64,000 bases of DNA from Acorus gramineus (lineage: Eukaryota; Streptophyta; Magnoliopsida; Acorales; Acoraceae), in the NCBI GenBank assembly GCA_030737835.1, contig CM060851.1, positions 4,244,615 through 4,308,614 of the forward strand, read 5' to 3'. Below, in pieces: positions 1-10,076 of the stretch. Position 1 is the first letter of the stretch. Every line of letters begins with the position of its first letter. A model generated the notes under the pieces. The model saw nothing but the letters and a program-made list of their open reading frames with translations. It had not been told where the DNA came from and searched no databases. A program made the translations under genes and the position numbers.

Positions 1-251
1 AACAAGATAAATAAATTCTTATTTGTAGTGTTTATAAAATGATATTTATATATTTTTATTAAAAAAATTATTGATATTTGATTCATCATTTTTTATAAAA
101 TGAAAAAAATGAGGGCAAAATGGTCTTTCAATAATTAATAAGTAAAATATTTTTAGATAAGCATTAGACTATTTACTTATTAAAAACATACTTATTCATC
201 AATAAATACTTATAATAAACACTTAAAACAAACACCAAATAAAAAAGGGGG

Positions 252-756
252 AATAATTAGCTGTCCTTGATCACCCATATGTTATTTTTAGATCATTGAA
301 ATTTTTTTAAAAAATTTAGGTCCTGATATAGTGAAAAATTATCTCTTGGTCCCTTCAGTTGAATGTTGTTCAAAAATATCGAAAATGCCCTCTAATTATT
401 TTAGTACACTGTTAATACTCCTCAGTACATTGTTGGGTATCGCCACTATATTGTTAATACTCTCTCCCTCATACATTGTTAACCTTCACATAAAATGCTC
501 TCACTCTAATTATTTCAGTACACTGTAAACCCTATCTGGTACATCGTTAAGTATCTCCAGTACACTCTTAACACTCCTCAGTACATTATAAACTTTTACA
601 TAATTGGACGAAAATATTTTTGATATTTTTTAAATAATATCGTGCTGGATGGATCTAAAGATAATTTTTTAACATCTCAAAAATCCAAAAATAAAACTTA
701 AAATTTTATAGGAACCTAAAAACAACGTACAGGTGATCACAGGGACCTTAATTAAT
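252..756. repeat. Foldback (MITE-like) element with divergent terminal inverted repeats
   Basis: The segment starting AATAATTAGCTGTCCTTGAT near 252 is repeated in inverse orientation at about 715-756, at roughly 75% identity over about 42 bp. The interior holds degenerate direct repeats of a motif like CAGTACACTGTTAATACTCC at 400-595. No coding potential is visible. A target-site duplication could not be read because the flanks are AT-rich and look like another old inverted repeat. This is probably an old non-autonomous DNA element. Confidence 0.45.
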
Positions 757-1110
757 TTTTATAAAAAATTGCTTATTTTAAGTGATAAACCAAATACGTA
801 TTTATTCTCGGCCGAACCAGACGCCCCTGAGTGATTATTGCAAATAAGACCTTAAACAAACCTGCTTTTTCGTTTTTTTTTTATAAAGTTATTATATTCA
901 TTCAAACCAAGAGAGATCTTTCATAGAGAGTTCAAATCTCCGATTCTATTCCTTTTCCCTTTCCACAAACTTTCAGACCTCTACGTATCAGGACCGTTCA
1001 TCCATCGATAACCGTAAATCCGCCCTCAACCGCCACGCAAGAAACCTTGGTTTCCAAGCAAACTAGGGTTTCAGGACTGACGAAATCTTTCCTTTTATTC
1101 TCAGGAGGGG

Positions 1111-1126
1111 CTATATATATATATAC
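1111..1126 (+). promoter_or_regulatory. TATA-like element of the ataxin-3-like gene
   Basis: An alternating TA run (CTATATATATATATAC) lies about 70-85 bp before the start codon at 1195. That spacing suits a TATA box with a short 5' UTR. No upstream ATG lies between this box and the start codon. The function is inferred from position and composition. Confidence 0.5.
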
Positions 1127-1194
1127 ACGTCGAAGACGGAAACCACAGTCACCTCTCACTGTTCTTTGTTTTTTCTTTTGAGCCGTCCAAATCC

Positions 1195-4100
1195 ATGGAG
1201 GGCCCGAGCAACGGCGGGATGCTGTACCACGAGTCCCAGGAGTCGAAGCTCTGCGCCGTTCACTGCGTCAACGCCGTCCTTCAGGGGCCCTTCTTCTCCG
1301 AATTCGATCTGGCGGCGCTCGCTGCAGATCTGGACCGCCGGGAGCGGATGGTCATGCCCGACGACGGCTCCGCCGGCGCCGACGTCTCCCACAACGTCTC
1401 CCTCGGCGGTGACTTCAGTATCCAGGTCTCCTTTCTCTCGCTCTCTTTTGGTTTTGGATTTTGGTTTCAAGATTAGGGTTTTTGTGGAATTGTTTGGGTT
1501 ATGAAGCATTGTTTATTCATGTTTGTTGAATTGTTGAAACCCTTATCACTCTGAATTCTTTTTCTTTGTTTTTGTTTTTTTGGAAGAATAAAAAGATACA
1601 TCTGTCACCCTGAAATTTGATTATTGAAGTTGAATGGATGTGAATTCTTGATTCATATGCAGTTTACTGTGAAAAAGAAGTGAGGGTATGCATGATTGTG
1701 ATGAAGTGTCATTTGTGTTGTAGAGACTTGGAATTTGTAGACAAACATAGCTGAAGGAAAATTTTGGACAATGATTAGGAGACCAAGATGCTGCATGACT
1801 GCTGGAAAAGTGACCTTCGTTCAGAGTTATCTTTTGGTTAAAATACAAAGAGAAGGAAAGTGTTGGGCAATGATTAGGAAATGATGAAGTGGTGTTACTA
1901 ATGTTTTATCTTGTTTTTTTTTTGTCAATGGGTTGCCTTGTAGGGTTCGTGTGAATTTGACATGGCTTTGTCCACGTGTTATGGGAATCAAGCTTAGGAT
2001 AATTTTACGAATTCATCAATACGAAACTTGTCCTTCTTAAAGTGTGTCTTGTGAATTCTGATACCATTGAAGGGAAATACAATAATTGTTTTTTTATTGA
2101 TTATATTGAAGGGGAAAAACCAATTGAAAAAAGAAGGATAATTCCTTTCTTTCCACATCTGTTGGAGGACTTAGGAAATTTATTTGGGCTATTTCCTAAA
2201 CTTCATTACAGTTGACATTTTCTACTTGTGTTTCAGAGTAAGCTTTTCTTGCAGCCATACTTGAAAAACCCTCCATTGTCAACTTTCAACTGCCTTTTCA
2301 TTTTGATTGCATTTCTTTGTTATCTTGGTGAGTGTGTTATTAAAATGTTGGACAATTATTAGGAGAACGAGGTCCTGTATGACTGGTGCTGAATATGGGA
2401 CCTCAGTTTGGAATTTTTTTTGAAACATAAATAGAAGTAAAGTATTGGACAATTGAGGAGTAGGAGGGGAAGGTAGCCTGGCTAGGTGGTAGTAGACATC
2501 TTGCCTACTTCTTCTCAGTCTTTCTTTGTTTCCACTTTTTTTAATTTTTTTTCCCCTTCATTGGCTCTGTAATCCTGTTATTTCTTCATGTACATGCGGT
2601 AGATAGCCTACCCGTTGCGTTTTCCAAAAAAAAAAGAGAAGGAAAGTACTGATTCTACTGAACAATGATTAATGTACTTTGTTTTATCTTGTGTTCCTCG
2701 TTTGTTTCAATGGGTTACCCCGAGGGTTCGGGTGAATTTGACGTGGCTTCGTCCACGTGTCATGGGATCAACCTTTAGATATTATAAATTCATTAATAGG
2801 AAACTTGTCCTGCTAAAGTGTTGCCCTTTTGTTTAAGCAAAATCCATGTCCCGTGAATTCTGTTACAATTGAAGGTAAAAATAATATAGTAACTACATTG
2901 ATTATATTGATGTGGAAAACCAATTGAAAAAAGAAGGTTAATTCTTTCTTTACACTTCTGTTGTAGGACCTGGGAGATTTGTCGGGGCTATTTTGCTGAA
3001 TTTCACTACTGTTACGTTTTCTATTGTGATTCAGAGTAACTTATGTTGCAGTCTAATTTGGGAAGGACTTCGTCGTTAATTTTCAACTGCCTAGTCATTT
3101 TGATTGCATCTCTTTATTATCTTGGTGATCAAGGATGATATTTGAGTTTCATATCAAATAGTTCAATATTTTTATTAATATGTCCGATCTTAACTTCATG
3201 TTATATTTTTGTAAATGATTATTAATTGACTTTACCAAAATAGGAAGTTGTATTTTTTCTGCATTGGTTAGGATTGTCTTTATTTGATAGTGTGAAGTGA
3301 GCATTAGGATAATTATAAGCTGCCATTACATTACATAAAAATAGTTCCCAACAAAACAAAATTGCCATCGTTGGAGAATGATAGTGATGCTTGCATGCAA
3401 ATTTCATTATTTATGTGCGTGGATTGGTATGGAGTCATGTAGATTACATTTATGTCCTTATTGTACCAAATACGATATCTACAGTGGGTCTTGAATTCAC
3501 GACCATAAGGTTAAGTGCCTTGCATTCCACCTACCAAGATAGATGGTTGTTCATGTGGTTCTGATATGCATTTGTCCTACATATGGTACCTGCATTGAAA
3601 CTGAGTTTTAGATTCGATAACATGAATTCCAAGTTTGTTGACATCTGAAACTGAATTTTTTTTCCCTTCAGTTTTTTTGTTGTTCTCTTTATTTTGTTTG
3701 GATTTCTGTTTCCCTAATACCAAGTTTGGATTTGTTTGTTGTTCACACAATTTAATATGTAAACCAATGAATGATGAGCATATGTTGTTATTGGTGTGTG
3801 CGAGTGGGTTGTAAAGTGCTACAGCTGTGATATATTTATGAAGATTGAACACTAATGGGCTGGTCTTGTCTCAAATAATGTGACTAACCAATCCAATGGA
3901 GATGCATCAAAATATTTAGATCGTAGAGGTATTTGAGTAAGAAAGAAACATAATGTGTGTTTCTTTAGTCTCACCTTGATGACCTAGTAGGCTGGTATTC
4001 TTCCATGCTAATACCCCTGTAATCTAAAAAACATTGGACCTCACCCAACACCATATAGTCATTTGTACTTGCTGCTTTGTTCATATATCTGTATGAGAGT

Positions 4101-5292
4101 GAAATTTTGTGTGTGCAGGCGCTTTTTTTGTATTATTATTATTCTTATTATCTACTACAACATTTTCTTAGTACATTTCCCTTAATATATATACATATAT
4201 TTTGTGTGTGTGTGTCTGTTTTTGCCCTACCACGACATTTTCTAATTGGCACTTTTCTGCCATAATGCTTGGCTGGTATCTTCCGTGTTTAATTTATAAA
4301 AAAAGCATTGGACTTCATACAACACCATATAGTCTCTTGTACTTGCTGCTTTGCTCATAGATTCATGTGAGAATGATTTTTTTTTTAATTTTCTTTTTTG
4401 TTGTTGATGATGATTATGATGATCTACTACTACATTTTCTAATTTGTACTTTATTCCCTAGTGTGACAGTTGACATGCCTTTATATTTATATGATTTATA
4501 AACCATATGCTGTTTTCTATCTTCCAACTCTCAATAATCACCTCTCCATGCATCTTTGGTTCCCCCCAGGTTTTAGAGAAGGCCTTGGAGGTGTGGGATC
4601 TGCAAGTCATCCCCCTCGGCTCCCCCAATGCTGATTCGGCAAAAATCGACCCTGAACTGGAGAATGCATTTATTTGTCATTTGGAAGACCATTGGTTTTG
4701 CATACGCAAGGTGGGTGGGGAGTGGTACAACTTTGACAGCCTCTATGCTGCTCCTGAACACCTCTCCAAGTTCTACCTCTCAGCTTACTTGGACACTCTC
4801 AAGGGATATGGCTGGAGCATATTCTTGGTCAGGGGAAACTTCCCGCATGAGTGTCCCCTATCTGCGTCAGAATCCTCAAACAAGTATGGGCTATGGATTT
4901 CGCCCGAGGATGCCCAAAGGATCACAAAATCTTGCAACGAAAGGAACAATGCTCCACAGAGGGTCACATCTTCTGTACCACCCAGTCCTGCCCAGTTCAT
5001 GAGCGAAGCTGATCAGATTGCAATGATTGCGTTTCAGGAAGAAGAAGATCTGAATGCTGCAATCGCCGCTAGCTTAATGGATTGTGCTGCGCCTGGTGCA
5101 GTGTCTGACAATAGGGTGGTGGATCCTGTTGTGGTTGGTGTTCCTGTCGAAGCACCCAAAGATGAGCAAAACCTGATCGAGCCCGTTGTGGTCAGTGCTG
5201 AACCACAGTCACCTCAGGAGGATGCCGGCTTGAATGATTCTGCTTCTCCACCAAAAGAAGAGAACCCAGCAGATTCTGCGGCTCACCATTGA
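1195..5292 (+). CDS. ATXN3-like: Ataxin-3-like Josephin-domain deubiquitinase (exons 1195-1425, 4570-5292)
   Basis: The predicted protein is 317 residues and cleaves ubiquitin chains (Josephin family of cysteine deubiquitinases). Exon 1 (1195-1425) encodes QESKLCAVHC, with Gln15 as oxyanion residue and Cys20 as nucleophile, and ends in FSIQ at a GT donor. Exon 2 (4570-5292) starts in phase 0 with VLEKALEVW and carries the HWFCIRK histidine (His118) and NFDSL with Asp133 as third catalytic residue, where human ataxin-3 has Asn. A ubiquitin-interacting motif (EEEDLNAAIAASL) follows the Josephin domain. The C-terminus is acidic and low-complexity, with no polyglutamine tract. The start is the first ATG after the TATA box and places the catalytic Cys as in other plant homologues. 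The single intron is 3.1 kb, much of it duplicated. Nothing visible points to a defect. Confidence 0.93.
1742..3130 (+). repeat. Tandem direct duplication inside the ataxin-3-like intron
   Basis: Two diverged copies lie head to tail, about 1742-2340 and 2341-3130. Shared blocks include GGACAAT(G/T)ATTAGGAGA, GGGTTCG(T/G)GTGAATTTGAC, TCCACGTGT(T/C)ATGGGA, CCAATTGAAAAAAGAAGG and CATTTTGATTGCAT in the same order. The second copy is longer mainly because of an insert at about 2450-2636. Identity is perhaps 75-80%, so the event is old. Confidence 0.8.
2450..2636 (+). mobile_element. Short retroposon-like insert with poly-A end
   Basis: This block is absent from the first copy of the surrounding duplication. 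It ends in a run of ten A residues. The bases before it (AGAAGTAAAGTATTG) resemble those after the A-run (AGAAGGAAAGTACTG), as expected for a target-site duplication. TGGCTAGGTGGTA near its start resembles a pol III A box. It could be a SINE or the tail of a LINE. Confidence 0.45.
3985..4465 (+). repeat. Second tandem duplication in the same intron
   Basis: Blocks such as CACCATATAGTC, TTGTACTTGCTGCTTTG and CATTTTCTAATT occur in the same order at about 3985-4262 and 4263-4465. The two copies differ in length because of microsatellite-like TATT and GT tracts. It is independent of the larger duplication at 1742-3130. Confidence 0.7.
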
Positions 5293-6570
5293 AGGCGGTG
5301 AGTTTTCTAAAGGCTTCGGCTTAAGATCCCAAAGAATGTGTGGATTGGTGGGCCTAATGATCAACTTTTCCTGATAATCTCGGTTTTAGAAGATCTCGTG
5401 TCAGTGGTTGTTGAGAGAGGGATGACTTTTGGTTTTCATTGGTTTTTGTTTTTCATTTCAATTTGTTGTCATTTCATATGAACCCGAGTCCGACTCAGCT
5501 TATAGAACAGTTTTTTATTTATTTTTAATATCTGATATTGAAAAAAAAATACAAGAAAATACAGGATTTCGGTATTACATGTTGAGAGCATTATGATATT
5601 TGTTCCTGTTTGAATTGATTTGCATGCATGTTTATTAAAATTGCAAAGAACAGGTGGGAATAACAATATGTGGAATTTTTTGGTAACCCAGGTTTGTTTT
5701 TGAAACTTGTCCTGATGTGTTGCAATGTACGGCCTAGAACTTAGCAGTCATAAAAAATTATTTTCTTATCATTTCACCTCATTTCCTAGTGAAAATCTGC
5801 GTGGGTCTTATATATATTAATTTTAAAAAAATGTTAGACCCAGTCACATTCACCGATCAAAACTCAGATCTCATATGTTTTTATTTATTTTTAAATAGTA
5901 AACGTTATCTAATGAGGTATATGTTTTGATAAAAAATGTATATTGTTTTATTTAGAGTTGAATGAATCAATTTTTAGTAAGTCTAAAAAAATATTTAATG
6001 TGATATATACAATATCTAATGAGGTATATGTTTCACTTGATTTCTAATGTGCTATATATAACTGTGTTTTGAACTGAGAAAAAAACTGAGTGTAACAACA
6101 CTCTTAATTTAATTAAATCAGACGTTCTATGACATTTTGACATGTTTCAATAAACTTTGTGGATGTTATGTTTTATTTATTTTAAAATTTTATTCTGTTA
6201 TGTTAAAATGTTTTATAATTTTAAAGTGTTATTCCTTTCTAAGAGTGATGATTATTATTATTATTTTAATTTGCTATGTATAGGACGCAATCCGATTTAT
6301 ATAGGGGTCAAATATGGATTTCAAGATGTAATTTTGGGATTTGGTAAACAGATAACCAATTCTGCTGGCAAATGTTAGCAAAACTGCAAATCCATGCACA
6401 TCTTTTGAGTAACGAAAACAGTCTCTGTAAATCCAACTACATCAACCCTCCAACATCAGAAGAAAAAAAACAACAAACATTGTGATGCAAAGAATGAGAA
6501 GAAGAAGAAAAAACACCATTCTTTGTCACCCAACCTGAAACAACAAGACTAGCAAACCAACCTCAAATGT
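5293..6570. other. 3' flank of the ataxin-3-like gene and AT-rich intergenic DNA
   Basis: The first 200 bp or so is probably the 3' UTR. About 5770-6110 is one copy of an AT-rich dispersed family with GAGGTATATGTTTTGATAAA and AAAAATATTTAATG, which recurs at 15950-16210 and elsewhere. About 6380-6570 is probably the 3' UTR of the minus-strand GH17 gene. No credible gene is seen. Confidence 0.6.
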
Positions 6571-7668
6571 CTACACCAAGAACACCAACACAACCACCCA
6601 AACCCCCACCCCAACAGACCATCCACCACCACCGCCGCCCGCGCCACGACCCGCACCGGAGAAATCGACCCCCTCGTACTTCCCCGTCAAATTCTCAAAC
6701 CACACCCCCCAATGCCGCCCCGATTCGGGCCCCCGCCTCGCCCAATTATCGAACAATTCGAACACGTAAACCTCCTCCGCCCCTTCCCTCCTCATCGGCG
6801 TCCCCACCCCGGACTCCAAATGCCTCACCAACCCTTTCAAGTACATCTCCGCGTACACCTCCCCCGCCTCCGCCGGCTCCTCCTCCGCGCCGCGACTCGG
6901 CCACCCCGTCGCACTCACCACCACCGGCAACCTCCCCCCCTTCTCCTTCATCTCCGCCTCGACCGCGCTCACCGCCGCATCGACCATCACGTCATACAAG
7001 TTCCGGTACCGGAGCCCCGTAGACGGATCCGTCCGGAACCCGAACGGGTGATCCGCGAAAACCGCGAACCCGATCGGCGTGGGCGTCTGGGTCCGGTAGA
7101 GCTGAAACGGCTGGACGTCGATCAAGAACGACGAGTTGGTCTTCGATAGGAACTCGATGAGTTCCGGCGCGACCGACGAATTGAACCGGGCGGCGGAGGG
7201 GGGGAAGAGAGGGGAGATCGAGTCGAAGGAGACGACGGTGGTGACGGAGATGTGGAGGAGGCCGAGGCGGAGGAGGGCGGAGCGGAGGTTGGTGAGAGCG
7301 GGGAGGAGGGAAGGGGAGGAGGAGTGGTGGCCGAGGGAGACGGCGGAGATGGAGGAGCGGGGGTGGAAGGGGAGGAGGTGGGAGGAGGCCCAACGGAGGG
7401 AGGAGGAAGGGGAGGCGGAGAAGGAGGGGAGGTATGAGTTGGGGAGGGAGAGGAGGAGGCGGAGGTTGGAGTAGGAGAAGGCGCGGATGTCGGAGGGGGA
7501 AGGGTCGAGGAGGCGGACGCGGGTGAAGGTTGAGGCGCGGAGGGAGGAGACGATGTGGGTTTGGGGGTGGTGGGGGAGGGGGTTGTAGACGACGCCGATG
7601 GGTGGGGAGGGGGAGGTGGTGGTGGTGGTGGTGGAGAGGAGGAGTAGGAGAAGGAGGAGGAGTGACAT
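6571..7668 (-). CDS. GH17 glucan endo-1,3-beta-glucosidase-like protein, catalytic glutamates missing
   Basis: An intronless gene of 365 residues. Residues 1-18 form a signal peptide. The GH17 fold follows from IGVVYNPLP (about 24) through NLYDVMVDA (about 223), GTPMRR (about 289) and YVFELFDNW (about 301) to RHWGVWF (about 318). The glycine-rich tail ending in a hydrophobic stretch (about 350-365) suggests a GPI anchor, so the protein is probably at the outer cell surface. In active GH17 enzymes the acid/base Glu sits in VGNEV and the nucleophile in VSE(S/T)GWP. Here the matching segments read SLGHHS (His115) and VSATGWP (Ala253), so hydrolysis is unlikely. The FDEN glutamate is also replaced (FDNW). 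It may be a glucan-binding pseudoenzyme. The reading frame is intact, which argues against simple decay. The N-terminal half is unusually Ser/Pro/Leu-rich because its coding strand is pyrimidine-rich. Confidence 0.85.
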   Translation of the reverse strand: MSLLLLLLLLLSTTTTTTSPSPPIGVVYNPLPHHPQTHIVSSLRASTFTRVRLLDPSPSDIRAFSYSNLRLLLSLPNSYLPSFSASPSSSLRWASSHLLPFHPRSSISAVSLGHHSSSPSLLPALTNLRSALLRLGLLHISVTTVVSFDSISPLFPPSAARFNSSVAPELIEFLSKTNSSFLIDVQPFQLYRTQTPTPIGFAVFADHPFGFRTDPSTGLRYRNLYDVMVDAAVSAVEAEMKEKGGRLPVVVSATGWPSRGAEEEPAEAGEVYAEMYLKGLVRHLESGVGTPMRREGAEEVYVFELFDNWARRGPESGRHWGVWFENLTGKYEGVDFSGAGRGAGGGGGGWSVGVGVWVVVLVFLV

Positions 7669-8643
7669 TTTCTTGAGAGATTGTGGGTTTGGATTTTGAG
7701 GGGGGATTGGGTGGTTATGTCAGTTGGCGGGAGGAGGAGGAGGATTTCAATCAGCAATTTCAGTTTTACATGTGTTGAAGAAAATTAATGATCATATTTT
7801 TTATATATTAATAAAATATATATATATTTTAAAAAAAATTATATTTTTTATAAATATGTTTATGCAATTCATTAAATATATGTTTTATTTTTTAAAATAT
7901 TTGAAACACATAAGAGATTGAAATTGAAATTATCCAGGGATTTAGAAGTTTTTTTAGTTTTTTTTTTTGAAAAAATTTGATTGCTTTGTGGCTTATGACT
8001 GACTGGCACATTGATTTAAGGAAAATGGTACGCCAGAACATAAATGTGTATAATGAAATTATAATAAAATAATTTAATTTCATATGATATTACAGTATAC
8101 ATTGACAATATAAACAACTAAATTATCGTTTTACTATAGACGGGTTGCAACATGAAAAACACTTTTCCGTCATTGAATTTTTTTTTTCCTGGTTTTCCAA
8201 GGACGTGTGTTTTTAATGATATTGTAAGTTATGGAAATGAATTCTTCCATGTACTTTTGTTATTATTTTGTGATTGAATCAATTAAAATTGATCAAATAA
8301 AACTAGTTCAGTTTCGGTTGAAAAAAAAAAAAAAACACACATAAACCAAGGCAAATTTCGTTACATTTTGGTTTTTTAGTCTTATTTAAGTGAAGTTGTA
8401 ATATTTAAGTAGCAAATTTTGACAATCAAACAGGGTTTAATGCCTCGTAATCACATACATCCGTTTATTTATTCAAACGAGTAAACTCAAGCTCACACAC
8501 TGACAACAGATGCTACACACAAACACACGCCTCACTGTCACTCAAACACACACAAACACATTTTCTTCACGACCCTCCAAAACACACCACACACAAAAAC
8601 GGAATCCCCAATGTCGCGAAAATTTTCATTCGAAGTCCCCGTC
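7669..8643. other. GH17 5' flank and AT-rich intergenic DNA
   Basis: 7669-7760 is the GH17 5' UTR and promoter side, still purine-rich on the plus strand. The remainder is AT-rich with A and T runs and shows no gene. About 8450-8640 lies downstream of the sHSP stop and probably includes its 3' UTR. It contains CA-rich repeats at about 8490-8600. Confidence 0.5.
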
Positions 8644-9120
8644 TCAACCAGAGATGTCGATGGCCTTGACCTCCGGCTTCTTCACCTCCACCTTCGGCAC
8701 CGTCACCGTCAACACCCCGTTCTCCATCGCCGCCTTCACCTGATCAACCTTCGCCCCCTCCGGCAGCCGGAACCTCCTCATGAACCTCCCGCTGCTCCTC
8801 TCCACGCGGTGCCACGTGTCGTTCTTCTCCTCCTTCTCCCTGCTCCTCTCGCCGGAGATCTGGAGGACCCTCCCCTCCTCGACCTCCACCTTCACCTCCT
8901 CCTTCTTCAGCCCCGGCAGATCCGCCTTGAACACGTGCGCCTCCGGCGTCTCCTTCCAGTCGATGCGAGTGTTGGCCAAGGCGGAGGTCTCGCTGGAGAG
9001 AGACCCCGGGCGGGATTCGGAGATGGAGCGGAAGGCGTCGAAGGGGTCAAAGACGTCGAGGGAGAAGGGGTCGAAGACGTTGTTCCGTCGGCCGCCGAAG
9101 AAGTACGGCATCAGCGACAT
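8644..9120 (-). CDS. HSP17-class I: Class I small heat-shock protein (copy 1 of an inverted pair)
   Basis: A cytosolic ATP-independent chaperone of 158 residues, intronless. The N-terminal arm ([19 protein letters not shown]) is typical of class I. The alpha-crystallin domain runs from about 50 to 145, with [38 protein letters not shown] and GVLTVTVPK. The C-terminal IDISG carries the I-x-I motif used in oligomer assembly. The start at 9120 is chosen because the only in-frame codon further upstream is TTG, and because it matches the plus-strand paralogue exactly in length. It differs from that paralogue (11881-12357) at only four residues: Met4/Ile, Phe/Tyr in DPFSL, Glu/Lys in VEEGR, and Val/Ala in PKVEV. 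Heat-shock elements and a TATA box lie upstream. The homology between the two copies stops at the stop codon. Confidence 0.95.
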   Translation of the reverse strand: MSLMPYFFGGRRNNVFDPFSLDVFDPFDAFRSISESRPGSLSSETSALANTRIDWKETPEAHVFKADLPGLKKEEVKVEVEEGRVLQISGERSREKEEKNDTWHRVERSSGRFMRRFRLPEGAKVDQVKAAMENGVLTVTVPKVEVKKPEVKAIDISG

Positions 9121-9250
9121 TTTCGTCTCTCTTTGGAACTGAAACGACAAACTACAGAGAGAGAGAATGCGATTGAAAGCTTTTCAAAAAGAGAGATTTT
9201 GATTGATTTTGTTTTTCTTCGTTGTTTCAGGGAATTTGAAGTGGGACTGG

Positions 9251-9258
9251 TATTTATA
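9251..9258 (-). promoter_or_regulatory. TATA box of sHSP copy 1
   Basis: The minus strand reads CTATAAATAC here, about 130 bp before the start codon at 9120. The equivalent sequence is at 11747-11754 before the plus-strand copy. Confidence 0.75.
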
Positions 9259-9356
9259 GAGGAGATGAAGAAGGGAGTTCTTGAGGAGGCTTCAAAGGAA
9301 TATCGGCCGTTGCTTTCATGATGGACGTCTCTGGATTTGTCGAGGGACCTATAGAG

Positions 9357-9371
9357 GACTCCGGAACGTTC
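9357..9371 (-). promoter_or_regulatory. Heat-shock element of sHSP copy 1
   Basis: On the minus strand the sequence reads GAACGTTCCGGAG. This is three alternating 5-bp units (GAA-nn-TTC-nn-GA), the binding site of trimeric heat-shock factor. It lies about 105 bp upstream of the TATA box. Function is inferred from the family and the motif. Confidence 0.7.
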
Positions 9372-9510
9372 TGCGGTTTGCACGCGAAGCAATTGGTTCT
9401 CTATTGGGTCGCATCTTCATTGGGCTCAATGTTTGTGGGCCGTCAGATGATATGGTAAATCGTTGACCTTTGCACAGCCACACCACTAGATCCACGTCAC
9501 CACTCTGTGT

Positions 9511-10068
9511 TAGGGGTGGCCATGGGCCGGGCCTAAAATCAAGACCAGGTCCGCGCCCGTCTATAGGCCCGGCCATGAATGGGCCAAGTCCGGGCCGGGC
9601 CGGGCTTAAGGTTTGGGTCAGGCTTTGTGGCCCACACTTTTTTTTTATATATTTTTTTAGTTAAATTAAAACATTCAATAAAGTAAATAAAAAAATTGAA
9701 TAACTTGAATTGAAATTACTTTGAACATTAAAAACTATTAGAATTAAATATTGATATAACTTTACAATAATTGCACATTATAAGTTTACAACAAGAAATA
9801 TTTGAGCATTAATTGAATAGCTACTATAAATTTATAAAAAAATATTTTAATAGAACATTACAATGATTGAATATTAGCTTGTGGGTGATTTCTGTATCAC
9901 AATAAAATGAGTACATCTCAATTAGAGTTAGGATCTACTCATTTTATCTATCATTTGTACAATTTTACCTAAAATCATCATTTAAGAAATAACCGTTGGA
10001 GAGGATTTAAAAAAAAAACCTTAAGACCTTTAACCGGGCCGGGCTCGCAGGCCGTTTGGCCACCCCTA
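9511..10068. mobile_element. hAT-type MITE with 8-bp target-site duplication
   Basis: The element starts TAGGGGTGGCCA and ends with the exact complement TGGCCACCCCTA. It is flanked on both sides by CTCTGTGT (9503-9510 and 10069-10076), the 8-bp duplication typical of hAT transposition. The 558-bp element has GC-rich ends rich in GGGCCGGGC and an AT-rich centre without coding potential, so it is non-autonomous. Perfect terminal repeats and target duplication suggest a recent insertion. It lies between the two head-to-head sHSP genes. Confidence 0.92.
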
Positions 10069-10076
10069 CTCTGTGT

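Larger units (their letters stand above)
8644..9447 (-). repeat. Left arm of a large inverted duplication (sHSP copy 1)
   Basis: This arm covers the sHSP coding region plus about 330 bp upstream. It matches about 11525-12357 in inverse orientation. The coding part is nearly identical. The promoter part is alignable but with indels, for example the shared GACGGCCCA, GAGCCCAAT, GCGACCCAATAGAGAACC and AACGGCCGATATTC blocks. Confidence 0.85.

Noticed and set aside
6567-7757. Several Pro/Arg- and Glu/Gly-rich frames on both strands over the GH17 gene
   Set aside because: Low-complexity products of the purine/pyrimidine asymmetry. The GH17 frame is the only one with a protein-family match.
8611-9321. 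236-codon plus-strand frame across sHSP copy 1
   Set aside because: Antisense shadow of a GC-rich sHSP coding region. Similar antisense frames appear over the other two copies, with no domain.
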